Below, piece by piece: positions 17,238 through 26,910 of a DNA stretch of 44,633 nucleotides (positions within the stretch are counted from its first letter, which is position 1; every line of letters starts with the position of its first letter). The stretch comes from Microaerobacter geothermalis. Lineage in GTDB: Bacteria; Bacillota; Bacilli; DSM-22679. The notes under the pieces were generated by a model that worked only from the letters and a program-made list of their open reading frames with translations, was not told where the DNA came from and made no database searches. The stretch spans positions 1 to 44,633 of the forward strand of contig NZ_JAKIHL010000031.1 in NCBI RefSeq assembly GCF_021608135.1, in the 5' to 3' direction. The position numbers and the translations under genes were made by a program.

Positions 17238-18167
17238 ATGGGCGGCGTTTATGTAAGGGAGCTGGTCAATCATTTTCAATTGAAGGTTATTAGCGGCAAG
17301 GATGAATTAAAAAGGGCGATTAAAGTTCCGGATATCAGCAGGCCTGGATTGGAGCTGGCTGGCTATTTTCATTTTTATCCAGCAAAAAGAATTCAACTGT
17401 TGGGTCTGACAGAGATGACTTTTTTTGAACATCTTTCTTCGGAAGAAAAGAAGGATCGAATGAAGCGCTTATGTCATCCCGATACACCGTGCATTTGTGT
17501 GACCAGGAGCTTGGATGTTCCTGATGAATTATTGGAAGCATCTGAAGAATCCGGAATACCTGTTTTACAATCCTCTTTATCAACCACCAAATTAATCAGC
17601 AAAATGACCAGTTTTTTGGAAAACCGTTTAGCACCGGTCACAACCCTCCATGGAGTTTTGGTGGATGTGTATGGGGTAGGTGTTCTTCTCATAGGTTCCA
17701 GTGGTATTGGAAAAAGTGAAACGGCACTGGAATTGGTGAAACGGGGCCATCGCTTGGTTGCCGATGATGCTGTAGAAATCAGACAAACCACAGAAAATCA
17801 GCTTATCGGAAGTGCTCCTGAACTCATTCAACATTTATTGGAAATCCGTGGAGTGGGAATAATAAACATCATGACCCTCTTTGGCGCGGGCGCCATCAGA
17901 AATTTTAAGAAGATTGCCCTTGTCATGAAGCTGGAAGCCTGGGATCCCCAGAAACAGTATGAAAGATTGGGACTGGATGAGCAAAAAATGAAAATCATTG
18001 ATACAGAACTTCCCGTAATGACTATCCCTGTGAAACCTGGACGAAATTTAGCTGTGATTGTGGAAGTGGCCTCCATGAATTTTCGCTTAAAGCGGATGGG
18101 ATACAATGCCGCTGTCCATTTCTCTAAGAAGCTGACGGATACCATTGAAGAAGTAGACGATATTTGA
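17238..18167 (+). CDS. hprK: HPr kinase/phosphorylase
   Basis: A 309-residue bifunctional enzyme that phosphorylates and dephosphorylates the regulatory Ser of HPr and Crh, controlling CcpA-dependent catabolite repression. It has a P-loop ([19 protein letters not shown]), the following LVADDAV, and the family signature [16 protein letters not shown]. The ATG at 17238 follows AAAGGAGG. An in-frame GTG at 17217 lies upstream of that site. It overlaps no gene upstream and is followed by lgt. Its substrate Crh is encoded at 34366-34632. Confidence 0.96.
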   Translation: MGGVYVRELVNHFQLKVISGKDELKRAIKVPDISRPGLELAGYFHFYPAKRIQLLGLTEMTFFEHLSSEEKKDRMKRLCHPDTPCICVTRSLDVPDELLEASEESGIPVLQSSLSTTKLISKMTSFLENRLAPVTTLHGVLVDVYGVGVLLIGSSGIGKSETALELVKRGHRLVADDAVEIRQTTENQLIGSAPELIQHLLEIRGVGIINIMTLFGAGAIRNFKKIALVMKLEAWDPQKQYERLGLDEQKMKIIDTELPVMTIPVKPGRNLAVIVEVASMNFRLKRMGYNAAVHFSKKLTDTIEEVDDI

Positions 18168-18205
18168 AAATAGAGAAAAATTATGGAATCAGATGGAGGT
18201 TAAAA

Positions 18206-19078
18206 ATGTTTTTACTTATAGAAAGGATAGCCTTTTCCATAGGCCCCCTTGATGTATATTGGTATGGTATTATCCTTGGAACCGCTGCATTAGTTGGACT
18301 AATTTTGGCGGTGACTGAAGGAAAAAAAAGAGGAGTTCACCCGGATGTATTTTTGGACTTGGTGCTATGGGCAGTTCCGATCTCCATCATCTTTGCTCGG
18401 GCCTATTACGTGATTTTTAGTTGGGATTATTATTCCGTCAATCCCGGAGATATCATTAAAATATGGGAGGGTGGCATCGCCATCCATGGCGCTTTGATTG
18501 GGGCGATTCTTACTGCGGTTATCTTTTCCAAAAAGAGAGGGGTCTCCTTCTGGAAATTGGCGGATATCGCGGCTCCCAGTTTGATCTTGGGGCAAGCCAT
18601 TGGACGATGGGGGAATTTTATCAACCAGGAAGCCCATGGAAGGGAGGTATCAAGGGAGTTCCTGGAAGGACTTGGCCTGCCTAATTTTATTATTGAACAA
18701 ATGAATATGAATGGCGTGTATTATCATCCTACTTTTTTATATGAATCTCTATGGAATCTGTTAGGTTTTATTCTTCTGATCTTGTTGAGGCGGGTTAATC
18801 TGAGAAGAGGGGAACTGTTTCTCACTTATTTTATCTGGTATTCCATCGGCCGATTCTTCATTGAAGGGATGAGAACTGACAGCTTGATGCTAATGGATAC
18901 TATTCGTGTGGCCCAATTGGTCAGTATTCTCTCGATTCTCCTTGGAATAGGATTCATTTGGTATAGGAGAAAAAAAGGAAACTCTAACATCAGATACCTT
19001 GACCCAGAACTTGTCATTTCAAGGGGAGGCAAATTATCGGCCAAAAGGAAAAGAAGCAACCAGAAGAAAAGAAAATAA
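18206..19078 (+). CDS. lgt: Prolipoprotein diacylglyceryl transferase
   Basis: A 290-residue multi-pass membrane enzyme that moves diacylglycerol from phosphatidylglycerol to the lipobox Cys of prelipoproteins. It has the Lgt signature [13 protein letters not shown], about seven hydrophobic segments and a strongly basic tail ([11 protein letters not shown]). The ATG at 18206 follows GGAGG. A longer frame from TTG 18164 overlaps the hprK stop but lacks a site. Confidence 0.95.
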   Translation: MFLLIERIAFSIGPLDVYWYGIILGTAALVGLILAVTEGKKRGVHPDVFLDLVLWAVPISIIFARAYYVIFSWDYYSVNPGDIIKIWEGGIAIHGALIGAILTAVIFSKKRGVSFWKLADIAAPSLILGQAIGRWGNFINQEAHGREVSREFLEGLGLPNFIIEQMNMNGVYYHPTFLYESLWNLLGFILLILLRRVNLRRGELFLTYFIWYSIGRFFIEGMRTDSLMLMDTIRVAQLVSILSILLGIGFIWYRRKKGNSNIRYLDPELVISRGGKLSAKRKRSNQKKRK

Positions 19079-19104
19079 AGTATATTTAAAGTATATTTAT
19101 ATGA

Positions 19105-19425
19105 AGGGAACTGACTCTATCATCGAAATGCCCAGATGTTTTTGAGGGCTCCGTTCTTTAGCCTCGAAGCAGATTTTAATGACTTCTTTGCCCGATGACT
19201 AACCGCCACTAAGACTTCCCACTTCTATAGTCTAGAAATTAGATGTGAGAAGTGAGGCTTTAAAAAATCAACGAAATCATCGATTTCAGTATTAGGTAGG
19301 AGATAAGTGGCGGTAAGCCCCTGGATAAGTTCAACTAAACTTCAGTTGGAGTATAAACTCCTACTGAAGTAGTTTCCTTTACCGAACTCGACTTGCGGAC
19401 GTGTAAATCTTTAGTTCCACTTCAA
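19105..19425 (+). repeat. Dispersed hairpin repeat, copy 4, truncated at the left and interrupted
   Basis: Similarity starts at GAACTGACTC, so the left 70 bp or so of the unit is missing. It then follows the consensus through CAGATGTTTTTGAGGGCTCC and CCGTTCTTTAGCCTC. An insertion of about 190 bp interrupts it, and it resumes at CGAACTCGAC through to TTTAGTTCCAC. It separates lgt from yvoD, genes that are contiguous in B. subtilis. The 19079-19520 gap contains this repeat, its insertion and a repeat fragment, and no gene. Confidence 0.75.
19194..19382 (+). mobile_element. Small non-autonomous IS200/IS605-like insertion within repeat copy 4
   Basis: About 190 bp with no ORF splits the repeat cleanly. 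It has a CCGCCACT / AGTGGCGG long-range inverted pair, CCCACTTCT / AGAAGTGAGG near the left, and a right-end hairpin ACTTCAGTnGGAGT / ACTCCnACTGAAGT. Then comes AGTTTCC, resembling IS605-type right ends and their guide-RNA scaffolds. There is no target duplication, as expected for that group. The parent element is not in the window. Confidence 0.6.
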
Positions 19426-19463
19426 TTAAAAGCGGAAGTCTTAGTGACGGTTCTATCGAATAA

Positions 19464-19489
19464 ATGGAACGTGTAAATCTTTGTTCTAT
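19464..19489 (+). repeat. Right-end fragment of the dispersed repeat
   Basis: TGGAACGTGTAAATCTTTGTTCTA repeats the terminal part of copy 4 (GGACGTGTAAATCTTTAGTTCCA) a second time, directly upstream of yvoD. It looks like a solo end or a decayed copy. Confidence 0.55.
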
Positions 19490-19520
19490 TGTAACGTTGA
19501 GATGGAGAGGGGGAACACTA

Positions 19521-20474
19521 GTGATCACGACAGAAACATGGAAAAAGGGTCTTTATTCCGGTTTTCACACCACTTGGATATTGGGAAAAGTGATTTTTCC
19601 CATTACGTTAATTGTGACGATCCTCAAATATACTCCTGTAATCAGTTGGATTAGTTGGTTATTTTCACCGCTGATGAGGTTTATCGGGTTGCCCGGTGAA
19701 GCGGCCATTGTGTTGGCGTTGGGAAATATTTTAAATCTATATGCCGCCATTGCCGCTATTTTAACGATGTCCCTTACGGTGAAACAGGTTTTTATCCTGT
19801 CTGTGATGCTAAGCTTTTCCCACAATTTATTGGTTGAAACTGCCGTAGCTAAAAGAATTGGGGTGAGTGCATGGGCGATGATTGGCATACGCCTTGGTCT
19901 TGCCTTTTTATCGGCAATCCTGATTCAATGGTTTTGGCCGGGAGGACAGGAAATTGCCAAATATGGACTGGTACCCAGTCAGGATATTGCTCCTTCCGGT
20001 TGGGGTGAAATATTGATAAAGGGGCTTGAAACCTCCGTTTTTGGAATTATCCAATTAGCGGCCATTGTCATTCCTCTCATGTTGGGAATTCAAGTATTAA
20101 AGGATATTCAGTTTATTGATATAATGGCAACAAAGCTTCAGCCCCTCACGAAAATGTTGGGTGTCCATCAAACTGGATCCATTACCTTGCTGGCGGGTCT
20201 GCTGTTTGGGCTTGCCTATGGCGCCGGAGTCATTATCCAGAGTGCCAAGGAGTCCAATTTTACAAAGAAGGATCTTTATCTCTTATCTATTTTTTTGGTG
20301 GCTTGTCATGCGGTTATAGAAGATACCCTTCTCTTTGTACCCTTGGGCATAAACGTTCTACCGTTGCTCCTTTTGCGATTGGGAGTTGCCCTGATCATTA
20401 CTCTGATTACAGCCAAGGTATGGACGCGATTAACTCTTGTTCGGCAGTTGAATAAGGGAGGGCATGTCACATGA
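19521..20474 (+). CDS. yvoD: YvoD-like nucleoside-recognition (Gate domain) membrane protein
   Basis: A 317-residue protein with about eight membrane segments. It has two Gate (nucleoside recognition) domain halves, around residues 25-130 and 170-290. The substrate is not known; despite the domain name, members are not proven nucleoside transporters. The start chosen is GTG 19521 because GAGAGGGGGAA precedes it. The in-frame ATG at 19464 lies in repeat DNA. It overlaps ppaX by 4 bp (ATGA), in the same order as B. subtilis yvoD-ppaX-yvoF. Confidence 0.82.
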   Translation: MITTETWKKGLYSGFHTTWILGKVIFPITLIVTILKYTPVISWISWLFSPLMRFIGLPGEAAIVLALGNILNLYAAIAAILTMSLTVKQVFILSVMLSFSHNLLVETAVAKRIGVSAWAMIGIRLGLAFLSAILIQWFWPGGQEIAKYGLVPSQDIAPSGWGEILIKGLETSVFGIIQLAAIVIPLMLGIQVLKDIQFIDIMATKLQPLTKMLGVHQTGSITLLAGLLFGLAYGAGVIIQSAKESNFTKKDLYLLSIFLVACHAVIEDTLLFVPLGINVLPLLLLRLGVALIITLITAKVWTRLTLVRQLNKGGHVT

Positions 20475-21130
20475 AATCAACAAAATTAAAATATTCAACG
20501 GTTTTATTTGATCTAGATGGAACGATTATTGATACCAATGAATTGATTCTTACGTCATTCCAATTTACTTTGGATCAGTTTTACCCGGGGAAATACACAA
20601 GGGCCGATATTATTCCTTATATGGGTGATACCTTGTATAAGCAGATGGAGAGATTTGGCGCTCCCGATGATGTGGAAGCCTTAGTGGAGACTTACAGGGA
20701 ACATAACGAGAAGGTGCATGATCAATTGGTAAAGGAGTTCCCTCAGGTGGCAGAAACCATAAAAACCTTGCATCAAATGGGCGTAAGGATGGGAATTGTT
20801 ACAACAAAGCAAAGGAAAACAACCATGATGGGATTAAACTTGTTTGGGTTAACTCCTTATATGGAAGCGATTATTACTTATCAAGATGTAGAACATCATA
20901 AGCCTCATCCCGAACCTATCTTAAAGGCCATCTCTCAGATGAAAGCCATACCGGAGGAGACCTTGATGGTAGGGGACAGCCAATATGATATGATGGCTGC
21001 TAAAGCGGCGGGGGTATCTGCCGCAGGGGTGGCATGGTCGATGAAGGGGGCCGATTTTCTCCATCAATTTCATCCCGACTATATGCTGGAAAGTATCGAT
21101 GATCTCATTTTAATTGTCAGTGGGAAATGA
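20471..21130 (+). CDS. ppaX: Pyrophosphatase PpaX (HAD superfamily)
   Basis: A 219-residue HAD phosphatase. It has motif I FDLDGTIIDTNELI, motif II Thr in IVTTKQ, a Lys in the HHKPHPEP region, and motif III VGDSQYDMMAAKAAG. PpaX in Bacillus hydrolyses the pyrophosphate released when HprK/P dephosphorylates P-Ser-HPr, which fits its place in the hprK-lgt-yvoD-ppaX cluster. The name rests on this context plus the fold. Confidence 0.88.
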   Translation: MKSTKLKYSTVLFDLDGTIIDTNELILTSFQFTLDQFYPGKYTRADIIPYMGDTLYKQMERFGAPDDVEALVETYREHNEKVHDQLVKEFPQVAETIKTLHQMGVRMGIVTTKQRKTTMMGLNLFGLTPYMEAIITYQDVEHHKPHPEPILKAISQMKAIPEETLMVGDSQYDMMAAKAAGVSAAGVAWSMKGADFLHQFHPDYMLESIDDLILIVSGK

Positions 21131-21139
21131 GGTGAGAAT

Positions 21140-21649
21140 ATGAGAAACACAGACCGTTTCCCGGTAAAAGGGGCCAATTCCCTTTGGCAGTTATACAAAA
21201 CGGTACCCTTTTGGAAAGTGATGCGAAATTTTGTGGTGATTCAATTGGCCCGGTATACTCCCTTTATCCCAATGAAAAATTGGATGTATCGCACTTTTTT
21301 GGGTATGGAAGTAGGGGAAAAAACAGCTGTTGCTTTGATGGTGATGATGGACATTTTGGTTCCGGAGAGAATTCATATTGGGAGAAACAGCATCATCGGT
21401 TATAACACCACCATTCTCGCCCATGAATATTTAATAGATGAATATCGGTTTGGAGATGTGTATATTGGCTCAGAGGTGATGGTGGGAGCCAATACCATTA
21501 TCCTGCCGGGTGTGACCATTGGAGACCGTGCCATCGTGGCAGCGGGTTCAGTGGTACATAAGGATGTCGCCCCCGGTACCTTTGTTGGAGGAAATCCGAT
21601 TCAAGTCATTGGGAAAAACCAAGAGAAAGAAATGGAAGCCACAGAGTGA
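21140..21649 (+). CDS. yvoF: YvoF-like acyltransferase with left-handed beta-helix
   Basis: A 169-residue protein. The hexapeptide repeats (IHIGRNSIIGYNTTILAHEY.., VMVGANTIILPGVTIGDRAIVAAGSVV) form the trimeric left-handed beta-helix typical of O-acetyltransferases using acetyl-CoA. The acceptor is unknown. A hydrophobic stretch near the N-terminus may touch the membrane. The ATG follows GAGGTGAG. It is last in the hprK cluster, with a hairpin overlapping its stop. Confidence 0.83.
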   Translation: MRNTDRFPVKGANSLWQLYKTVPFWKVMRNFVVIQLARYTPFIPMKNWMYRTFLGMEVGEKTAVALMVMMDILVPERIHIGRNSIIGYNTTILAHEYLIDEYRFGDVYIGSEVMVGANTIILPGVTIGDRAIVAAGSVVHKDVAPGTFVGGNPIQVIGKNQEKEMEATE

Positions 21650-21673
21650 TTTTATCCTGTGGTTTCTTTGTTT
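21638..21673 (+). terminator. Likely terminator of the hprK-yvoF unit
   Basis: CCACAG / CTGTGG stem (21639-21644, 21657-21662) around the yvoF stop codon, followed by TTTCTTTGTTT. The stem is short, so efficiency is uncertain. Confidence 0.5.
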
Positions 21674-21705
21674 CAGTCTGAATTCATGAACATTTTGCCC
21701 ACCAG

Positions 21706-21734
21706 TTGACGCTCCAATCATCACGTGGTAGACT
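21706..21734 (+). promoter_or_regulatory. Histidine operon promoter
   Basis: TTGACG (21706-21711), a 17-bp spacer and TAGACT (21729-21734). The predicted transcript start is near 21741, just before a perfect palindrome. Confidence 0.6.
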
Positions 21735-21745
21735 ACATTAAATGT

Positions 21746-21773
21746 CGCTTTAGTTTGGTAGCAAACTAAAGCG
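21746..21773. promoter_or_regulatory. Palindromic operator candidate of the his operon
   Basis: CGCTTTAGTTT-N6-AAACTAAAGCG is a perfect 11-bp inverted repeat starting a few bases after the predicted transcript start. It has no T-tract, so it is not a terminator. There is no T-box signature. A repressor of the TrpR-like YerC/HisR type, known to act on Bacillales his genes, is a reasonable candidate by inference. Confidence 0.5.
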
Positions 21774-21813
21774 TTGTATCCTAATCATTAACGAAACTAA
21801 GAATGGAACAAAA

Positions 21814-21831
21814 GTAAATTCTTTAGTTCTA
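21814..21831 (+). repeat. Right-end fragment of the dispersed repeat upstream of hisZ
   Basis: GTAAATTCTTTAGTTCTA matches the terminal inverted repeat of the dispersed element (reverse complement TnGAACTAAAGAATTTAC). No rest of a copy is recognisable beside it. Confidence 0.45.
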
Positions 21832-21868
21832 TTTGATAAAGATGGAATTAGATGTGGAGTGTGGAGAA

Positions 21869-23047
21869 ATGAGTAAACCTAGAGTGTTTGAGAAACCAAT
21901 GGGAATGAGAGATATTCTTCCTAATATATTAGAGGAAAAAAGAACTATAGAACAAAGGTTAAAAGAATGCTGTCAGGGATGGGGCTATCGGGAGATTATG
22001 ACGCCTACCTTGGAGTACTTTGACACTGTTGGCGTGGCGAGCGCTACGATGGAAGATAAAATGTTTAAATTAATGGATCGAAAGGGTAATACATTGGTCC
22101 TTCGTCCGGATATGACGGCCCCCATTGCCAGGGTGGTGGCTTCTTTACTAAAGGAAGAGCCTTTTCCCATTCGCTTGATGTATCAGGGAAATGTATTTCG
22201 CAGACAGGAGAAGGAGGCAGGGAGAAATGCCGAATTTCCTCAGACTGGGGTGGAATTGATTGGGGACGGAACTGCTGAAGCAGATGGGGAAGTGATTGCC
22301 CTTTGTGTTACTGCCCTAAAAGAAGTGCAGGTTCCGTATTTTCAAATTGCCGTGGGACATGTTGGCTTTATAGACGGGTTATTGGAAGAAACGGTTAAAC
22401 ATGAAGATATCCGTTCAGAATTAAAGGAACAATTGGTAAAAAGGGATTACGTGGGCTACCGGAAACAAATCTCCCAATTGCCGATTTCTGCCCAGGATAA
22501 GGAACGGCTGCATCAACTTCTGCATTTAAAGGGCGGAGCAGAGGTGCTTGGAAGGGCGAGAACAGTTGTGAAAAATGGAAAAGTGGAAGCAGCGTTGACT
22601 AACCTCGTACAGCTTTGGGAAGTTCTTCAATCCTATGAGGTTATTGATCACCTCATGTTTGACTTAACGATGCTCAGTCACTTGGATTATTATACGGGGA
22701 TATTATTTGAAGGATATGCTGACCATCTGGGGTTTCCCATCTGCAGCGGAGGACGCTATGACGGACTATTGTCCCAGTTTAACCGCCCTGCTCCGGCTAC
22801 CGGATTTGCCTTAAAGGTGGATCGGCTGCTGGAAGTGGCCCAACTGAAACCGGAAGAAAGAGGGGAAAATATATGGATTACTTTTCTTCCTGGGCAAAGA
22901 AAAACGGCTATTCAAACAGCCAGCCAACTAAGAAGGAAAGGGAATAAAGTGACTCTTCAGCTTGTTCATTCAACTCAACCATCGCTGAAAAGAGAGGGAG
23001 TGGACCGTTATATTCATATGGAACAGGGGGAGATGGGGGATGAATAG
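21869..23047 (+). CDS. hisZ: ATP phosphoribosyltransferase regulatory subunit HisZ
   Basis: A 392-residue protein similar to the histidyl-tRNA synthetase core: motif 2 region [10 protein letters not shown] and [12 protein letters not shown], without the anticodon domain. HisZ joins short-form HisG and gives it activity and histidine feedback. The ATG at 21869 follows GGAGTGTGGAGAA. The earlier in-frame start at 21833 lies in the repeat fragment and has no site. It overlaps hisG by 8 bp. Confidence 0.93.
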   Translation: MSKPRVFEKPMGMRDILPNILEEKRTIEQRLKECCQGWGYREIMTPTLEYFDTVGVASATMEDKMFKLMDRKGNTLVLRPDMTAPIARVVASLLKEEPFPIRLMYQGNVFRRQEKEAGRNAEFPQTGVELIGDGTAEADGEVIALCVTALKEVQVPYFQIAVGHVGFIDGLLEETVKHEDIRSELKEQLVKRDYVGYRKQISQLPISAQDKERLHQLLHLKGGAEVLGRARTVVKNGKVEAALTNLVQLWEVLQSYEVIDHLMFDLTMLSHLDYYTGILFEGYADHLGFPICSGGRYDGLLSQFNRPAPATGFALKVDRLLEVAQLKPEERGENIWITFLPGQRKTAIQTASQLRRKGNKVTLQLVHSTQPSLKREGVDRYIHMEQGEMGDE

Positions 23048-23684
23048 CCGATTAACCATTGCGATGCCTAAGGGTAGAATTTTTTCTGAAGCGGTTGATC
23101 TCCTTCGGAAATCAGGGTTATCTATTCCCGAGGATTTTCATGAAGACACAAGGAAACTGATTATCTCCTTTGACGAATTAGATATCGATTTCTTCCTAGC
23201 AAAGCCGGCAGATGTTCCCACCTATGTGGAATATGGCGTGGCGGATGTTGGGGTTGTGGGGAAAGATGTTCTCCTTGAAGAGGATCGGGATGTCTATGAG
23301 TTGCTGGATTTGGGAATCAGCCGGTGCAGAATGTCAGTGGCTGGCCTAGCTGACTGGACTCCCACCTTTTCTCCCAGGGTGGCGACAAAATATCCTCGGA
23401 TCGCCTCCAGATATTTTCGGGAGCAGGGGCAGCAGGTAGAAGTAATTAAGCTAAATGGGTCAGTAGAGCTGGCTCCATTAATCGGTTTGGCTGACCGGAT
23501 TGTGGATATTGTTTCTACGGGGCGGACCCTTCAGGAAAATGGTCTGATCGAGCTGGAGCATATTACCGATATTACCACCCGCCTGATTGCAAACCGGGTA
23601 AGCTACCGGATGAAAAATAAAGAAATCGAAGAGATTTATCAGCGTTTTTCTAAAGTGATTGGGGTGAATCAAGAATGTCAATAA
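23040..23684 (+). CDS. hisG: ATP phosphoribosyltransferase catalytic subunit, short form
   Basis: A 214-residue enzyme for the first histidine step (ATP + PRPP). The start is [18 protein letters not shown]. The PRPP-binding signature is in [20 protein letters not shown]. It lacks the C-terminal regulatory domain of long HisG, which explains the need for the adjacent hisZ. The ATG follows a G-rich site inside the hisZ end, and the gene overlaps hisD by 10 bp. Confidence 0.96.
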   Translation: MNSRLTIAMPKGRIFSEAVDLLRKSGLSIPEDFHEDTRKLIISFDELDIDFFLAKPADVPTYVEYGVADVGVVGKDVLLEEDRDVYELLDLGISRCRMSVAGLADWTPTFSPRVATKYPRIASRYFREQGQQVEVIKLNGSVELAPLIGLADRIVDIVSTGRTLQENGLIELEHITDITTRLIANRVSYRMKNKEIEEIYQRFSKVIGVNQECQ

Positions 23685-24967
23685 AAATCGTGACCAAGGA
23701 ACAGCTTCAAACCAAAAGGGATGTAGAGACTGGGACAGAAGAGCAAAGGGCGGCTGTCTTAACCATCTTAAATCAGGTGAAAAAAGAGGGGGATCAGGCA
23801 CTTTTCGAGTATACCCGGCAATTTGACGGGGTTTCTTTATCCTCGCTCAAAATTCCATCAGATCTGATGGAGCGGGCAGCGGAATCTGTTTCTCCTTCTT
23901 TTTATGAAGGGCTAAAAGAGGCGGCAAACAACATTCGCCAATTTCATGAGCAGCAAAAACGACTCTCCTGGATGGATTCAAGACCGACGGGAACCATCTT
24001 AGGTCAGCTGATCCAGCCCCTGAATCGGGTAGGGTTGTATGTTCCCGGCGGAACAGCCGCTTATCCCTCATCCGTGTTGATGAACGCCATTCCAGCACAA
24101 GTAGCAGGGGTGAAGGAGATTGTGATGGTTACCCCACCATCGAAGGAAGGGGCCGTTTCAGCAGGGGTTTTGGCAGCTTGTCATCTCTTGGGAATCAAAG
24201 AAGTGTATTCGATTGGCGGTGCCCAAGCGATTGCGGCTCTTGCTTATGGTACGGAGACGATTCAGCCTGTGGATAAAATTGTAGGACCAGGAAATATCTA
24301 TGTGGCTTTAGCCAAAAGGGAAGTTTTTGGAGTGGTAGATATCGATATGGTGGCTGGGCCCAGTGAAATTGTGGTGGTAGCCGATGAAGGGGCAAATCCC
24401 CGCTATGTGGCTGCCGACCTCTTATCCCAGGCAGAACATGATGTCATGGCCTCAGCCGTTTGCATTACGACATCCCCTTCTTTGGCAGAGGCAGTTAAAC
24501 AGGCCATAGAAGAACAACTGTCCAACCTGCCTAGGAAGGAGATTGCATTACAATCCCTCTTAAACTACGGAGCAATTTGTGTGGTGAAGGATATTGAAGA
24601 GGCATTGGAGGTTGTGAACCAACTGGCCCCGGAACATTTGGAGTTGATGGTATCCAGTCCCTTCAATCTATTGGGAAAAGTGAAAAATGCCGGAGCCATT
24701 TTCTTAGGTTCATACAGTTCCGAGCCTGTGGGCGACTACTTTGCCGGACCCAACCATGTCCTGCCGACCAATGGAACCGCGAGATTTTCCTCACCCCTCA
24801 ACGTGGACGATTTTGTGAAAAAATCAAGCCTCATATATTATAGTAAGGAAGATCTGCTCGAACACGGAGAAAAAATTATCACGATGGCTGAAGTGGAAGG
24901 TTTAGAGGCCCATGCCAATGCCATTCGAATTCGACTGGAAGAAGAAGGGGCGGGAAAAGATGAATAG
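23675..24967 (+). CDS. hisD: Histidinol dehydrogenase
   Basis: A 430-residue NAD- and zinc-dependent enzyme for the last two steps of histidine synthesis. Visible motifs: [17 protein letters not shown] (NAD site), [23 protein letters not shown] (zinc ligands Gln and His) and APEHLEL with the catalytic Glu-His. The full family length is present. Confidence 0.97.
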   Translation: MSIKIVTKEQLQTKRDVETGTEEQRAAVLTILNQVKKEGDQALFEYTRQFDGVSLSSLKIPSDLMERAAESVSPSFYEGLKEAANNIRQFHEQQKRLSWMDSRPTGTILGQLIQPLNRVGLYVPGGTAAYPSSVLMNAIPAQVAGVKEIVMVTPPSKEGAVSAGVLAACHLLGIKEVYSIGGAQAIAALAYGTETIQPVDKIVGPGNIYVALAKREVFGVVDIDMVAGPSEIVVVADEGANPRYVAADLLSQAEHDVMASAVCITTSPSLAEAVKQAIEEQLSNLPRKEIALQSLLNYGAICVVKDIEEALEVVNQLAPEHLELMVSSPFNLLGKVKNAGAIFLGSYSSEPVGDYFAGPNHVLPTNGTARFSSPLNVDDFVKKSSLIYYSKEDLLEHGEKIITMAEVEGLEAHANAIRIRLEEEGAGKDE

Positions 24968-25550
24968 AAGAGAAGCGGTGATCAAACGGAAAACCAATGA
25001 AACGGATATTCAATTATCCTTTTGCATTGATGGGGAAGGAAAAGGTAAATTGGAGACCGGGGTCCCATTTTTAACCCATATGCTGGATTTATTTACTAAA
25101 CATGGACATTTTGATTTATTTGTGGAAGCAGTTGGAGATACCCATATTGATGATCATCATACCGTTGAGGATATTTCCATCTGTTTGGGACAGGCGTTAT
25201 ATAAAGCGTTAGGAGATAAAAAGGGAATTAAACGATATGGAAATGCCTTTGTTCCCATGGATGAGTCTCTGGCCCAAGTGGTGGTCGATTTAAGCAACCG
25301 TCCCCATTTGGAATACAGGGCTCAGTATCCCTCATCACAAGTAGGCCAATTTCAGACGGAATTGGTTCATGAATTTCTATGGAAATTGGCTCTCGAGGCA
25401 AGGATGAATCTTCATGTCATTTTGCACTACGGGTCAAATACCCATCACATGATTGAATCTATCTTTAAGGCTTTGGGCAGGGCGTTGGATGAGGCTACTT
25501 CTTTTGACCCAAGGGTAAAGGGCATACCATCGACAAAGGGGATGCTGTGA
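24960..25550 (+). CDS. hisB: Imidazoleglycerol-phosphate dehydratase
   Basis: A 196-residue monofunctional dehydratase (no HolPase domain). Mn ligands are in the [10 protein letters not shown] and SNTHHMIES repeats. The family start [15 protein letters not shown] is at ATG 24960, which overlaps the hisD stop by 8 bp and follows GAAGGGGCGGG. A longer frame from 24912 lies inside hisD and is not needed. Confidence 0.96.
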   Translation: MNRREAVIKRKTNETDIQLSFCIDGEGKGKLETGVPFLTHMLDLFTKHGHFDLFVEAVGDTHIDDHHTVEDISICLGQALYKALGDKKGIKRYGNAFVPMDESLAQVVVDLSNRPHLEYRAQYPSSQVGQFQTELVHEFLWKLALEARMNLHVILHYGSNTHHMIESIFKALGRALDEATSFDPRVKGIPSTKGML

Positions 25551-26176
25551 AGATTATGATAGGAATTATAGATTATGGTATGGGAAATTTGCATAGCGTA
25601 AGTAAAGCCATCGAAAGGCTGGGATATCAATATATCATATCCGGCAATAAAGAGGAGTTGGGTAACGCAAGCACTCTCCTTTTGCCCGGCGTTGGTGCCT
25701 TTGGCGATGCCATGGACAATTTGAACCGGTTGGAATTAACAGAGGAGATTATTGAAAGGGCTGTTAAGGGAACTCCTATTTTGGGAATTTGTTTGGGGAT
25801 GCAGCTTTTATTTGAACAGAGCGAAGAGTATGGGATCCATCAGGGACTTGGGTTACTTCCCGGGAAGGTGGTAAGGTTTCAAGGGGATTACAAAATACCA
25901 CACATGGGATGGAATCAGCTTCATTTTTTACAAAGAGAACATCCCCTGTTAACAGGCCTGGAAGAGGGGCATGTCTATTTTGTCCATTCCTACTACGTAA
26001 AGACAGAAAACAGGGGGATCCTTCTGGCTGCTGCTCAATATCATCAGGAAGTACCTGCAGTTGTCGGTCGGGGACGCATCATTGGGATGCAGTTTCATCC
26101 TGAGAAAAGTTCAGCAATGGGCATGGCCCTTCTGAAGAGGTTTTTGGAGGAGAGTGAAGTGGGGGTATGGGCATGA
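25547..26176 (+). CDS. hisH: Imidazole glycerol phosphate synthase, glutamine amidotransferase subunit
   Basis: A 209-residue class I glutaminase that feeds ammonia to HisF. Nucleophile Cys in [11 protein letters not shown], His-Glu in FHPEKSS, and the N-terminal [13 protein letters not shown]. The start is GTG 25547 (overlapping the hisB stop as GTGA) with AAAGGGG five bases upstream. ATG 25556 is the alternative. Confidence 0.95.
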   Translation: MKIMIGIIDYGMGNLHSVSKAIERLGYQYIISGNKEELGNASTLLLPGVGAFGDAMDNLNRLELTEEIIERAVKGTPILGICLGMQLLFEQSEEYGIHQGLGLLPGKVVRFQGDYKIPHMGWNQLHFLQREHPLLTGLEEGHVYFVHSYYVKTENRGILLAAAQYHQEVPAVVGRGRIIGMQFHPEKSSAMGMALLKRFLEESEVGVWA

Positions 26177-26910
26177 CAAATTTTACAATTTATCCGGCCA
26201 TTGATATCCGGGGGGGACAATGCGTCAGATTACTTCAGGGAGATTACAACCAGGAAACGGTTTACGGCACACCGGTTGAAATGGCGGAACGCTGGGTGAG
26301 TGAAGGAGCCCATTGGCTTCATTTGGTAGACTTGGATGGGGCCAAGGAAGGGAAACCAGTAAATGGAGAGGTGATCAAAAAGATTGCTTCCGGTTTCTCT
26401 ATTCCCGTCCAGGTGGGGGGAGGTATCCGATCCATGGAGACCATCACGGATTATTTGGAGTCAGGAGTTTCAAGGGTGATCCTTGGTACCTCAGCCATTG
26501 AAAATCGCCCCTTTGTGGAAGAGGCGTTAAAAAGATACGGGGAAAAGGTGGCCATTGGAATTGATGCCAGAAATGGATGGGTAGCCACGAGGGGGTGGCT
26601 GGAGACCTCTGAAATGAAGGCAGAGGAACTGGCACTTTCTTTAATTTCTGTTGGGGCTGAAGTATTTATTTATACAGATATTTCTAGGGACGGGACCTTA
26701 CAGGGTCCTAATATCGAGGCGATGGTTCAATTGGCCAAAACCACAAAAAAACAAGTGATTGCTTCAGGGGGAGTGAGCCAACTCACTGATCTTCAGCAGT
26801 TGGCTTCCTTCTCAGATGAGGGAGTTTCTGGAGCCATTGTTGGGAAGGCATTATATACGGGACAATTTACGTTAAAAAATGCCTTATTGGAATTGGGGGC
26901 ATCAAGATGA
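26173..26910 (+). CDS. hisA: ProFAR isomerase HisA
   Basis: A 245-residue TIM barrel carrying out the Amadori rearrangement of ProFAR to [24 protein letters not shown] holds the first catalytic Asp, and [14 protein letters not shown] holds the second. The start ATG 26173 overlaps the hisH stop (ATGA) and gives the usual N-terminus [12 protein letters not shown]. An ATG six bases earlier is possible. Confidence 0.95.
   Translation: MTNFTIYPAIDIRGGQCVRLLQGDYNQETVYGTPVEMAERWVSEGAHWLHLVDLDGAKEGKPVNGEVIKKIASGFSIPVQVGGGIRSMETITDYLESGVSRVILGTSAIENRPFVEEALKRYGEKVAIGIDARNGWVATRGWLETSEMKAEELALSLISVGAEVFIYTDISRDGTLQGPNIEAMVQLAKTTKKQVIASGGVSQLTDLQQLASFSDEGVSGAIVGKALYTGQFTLKNALLELGASR

Noticed and set aside
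3810-19425. CRISPR array or REP/BIME interpretation of the repeats
   Set aside because: Units are about 200 bp, kilobases apart, with terminal inverted repeats and flanking direct repeats, and no short regular spacers.
21650-21868. T-box riboswitch ahead of the his operon
   Set aside because: No T-box AGGGTGGNACC-type sequence, specifier loop or antiterminator. Only a short palindrome is present.
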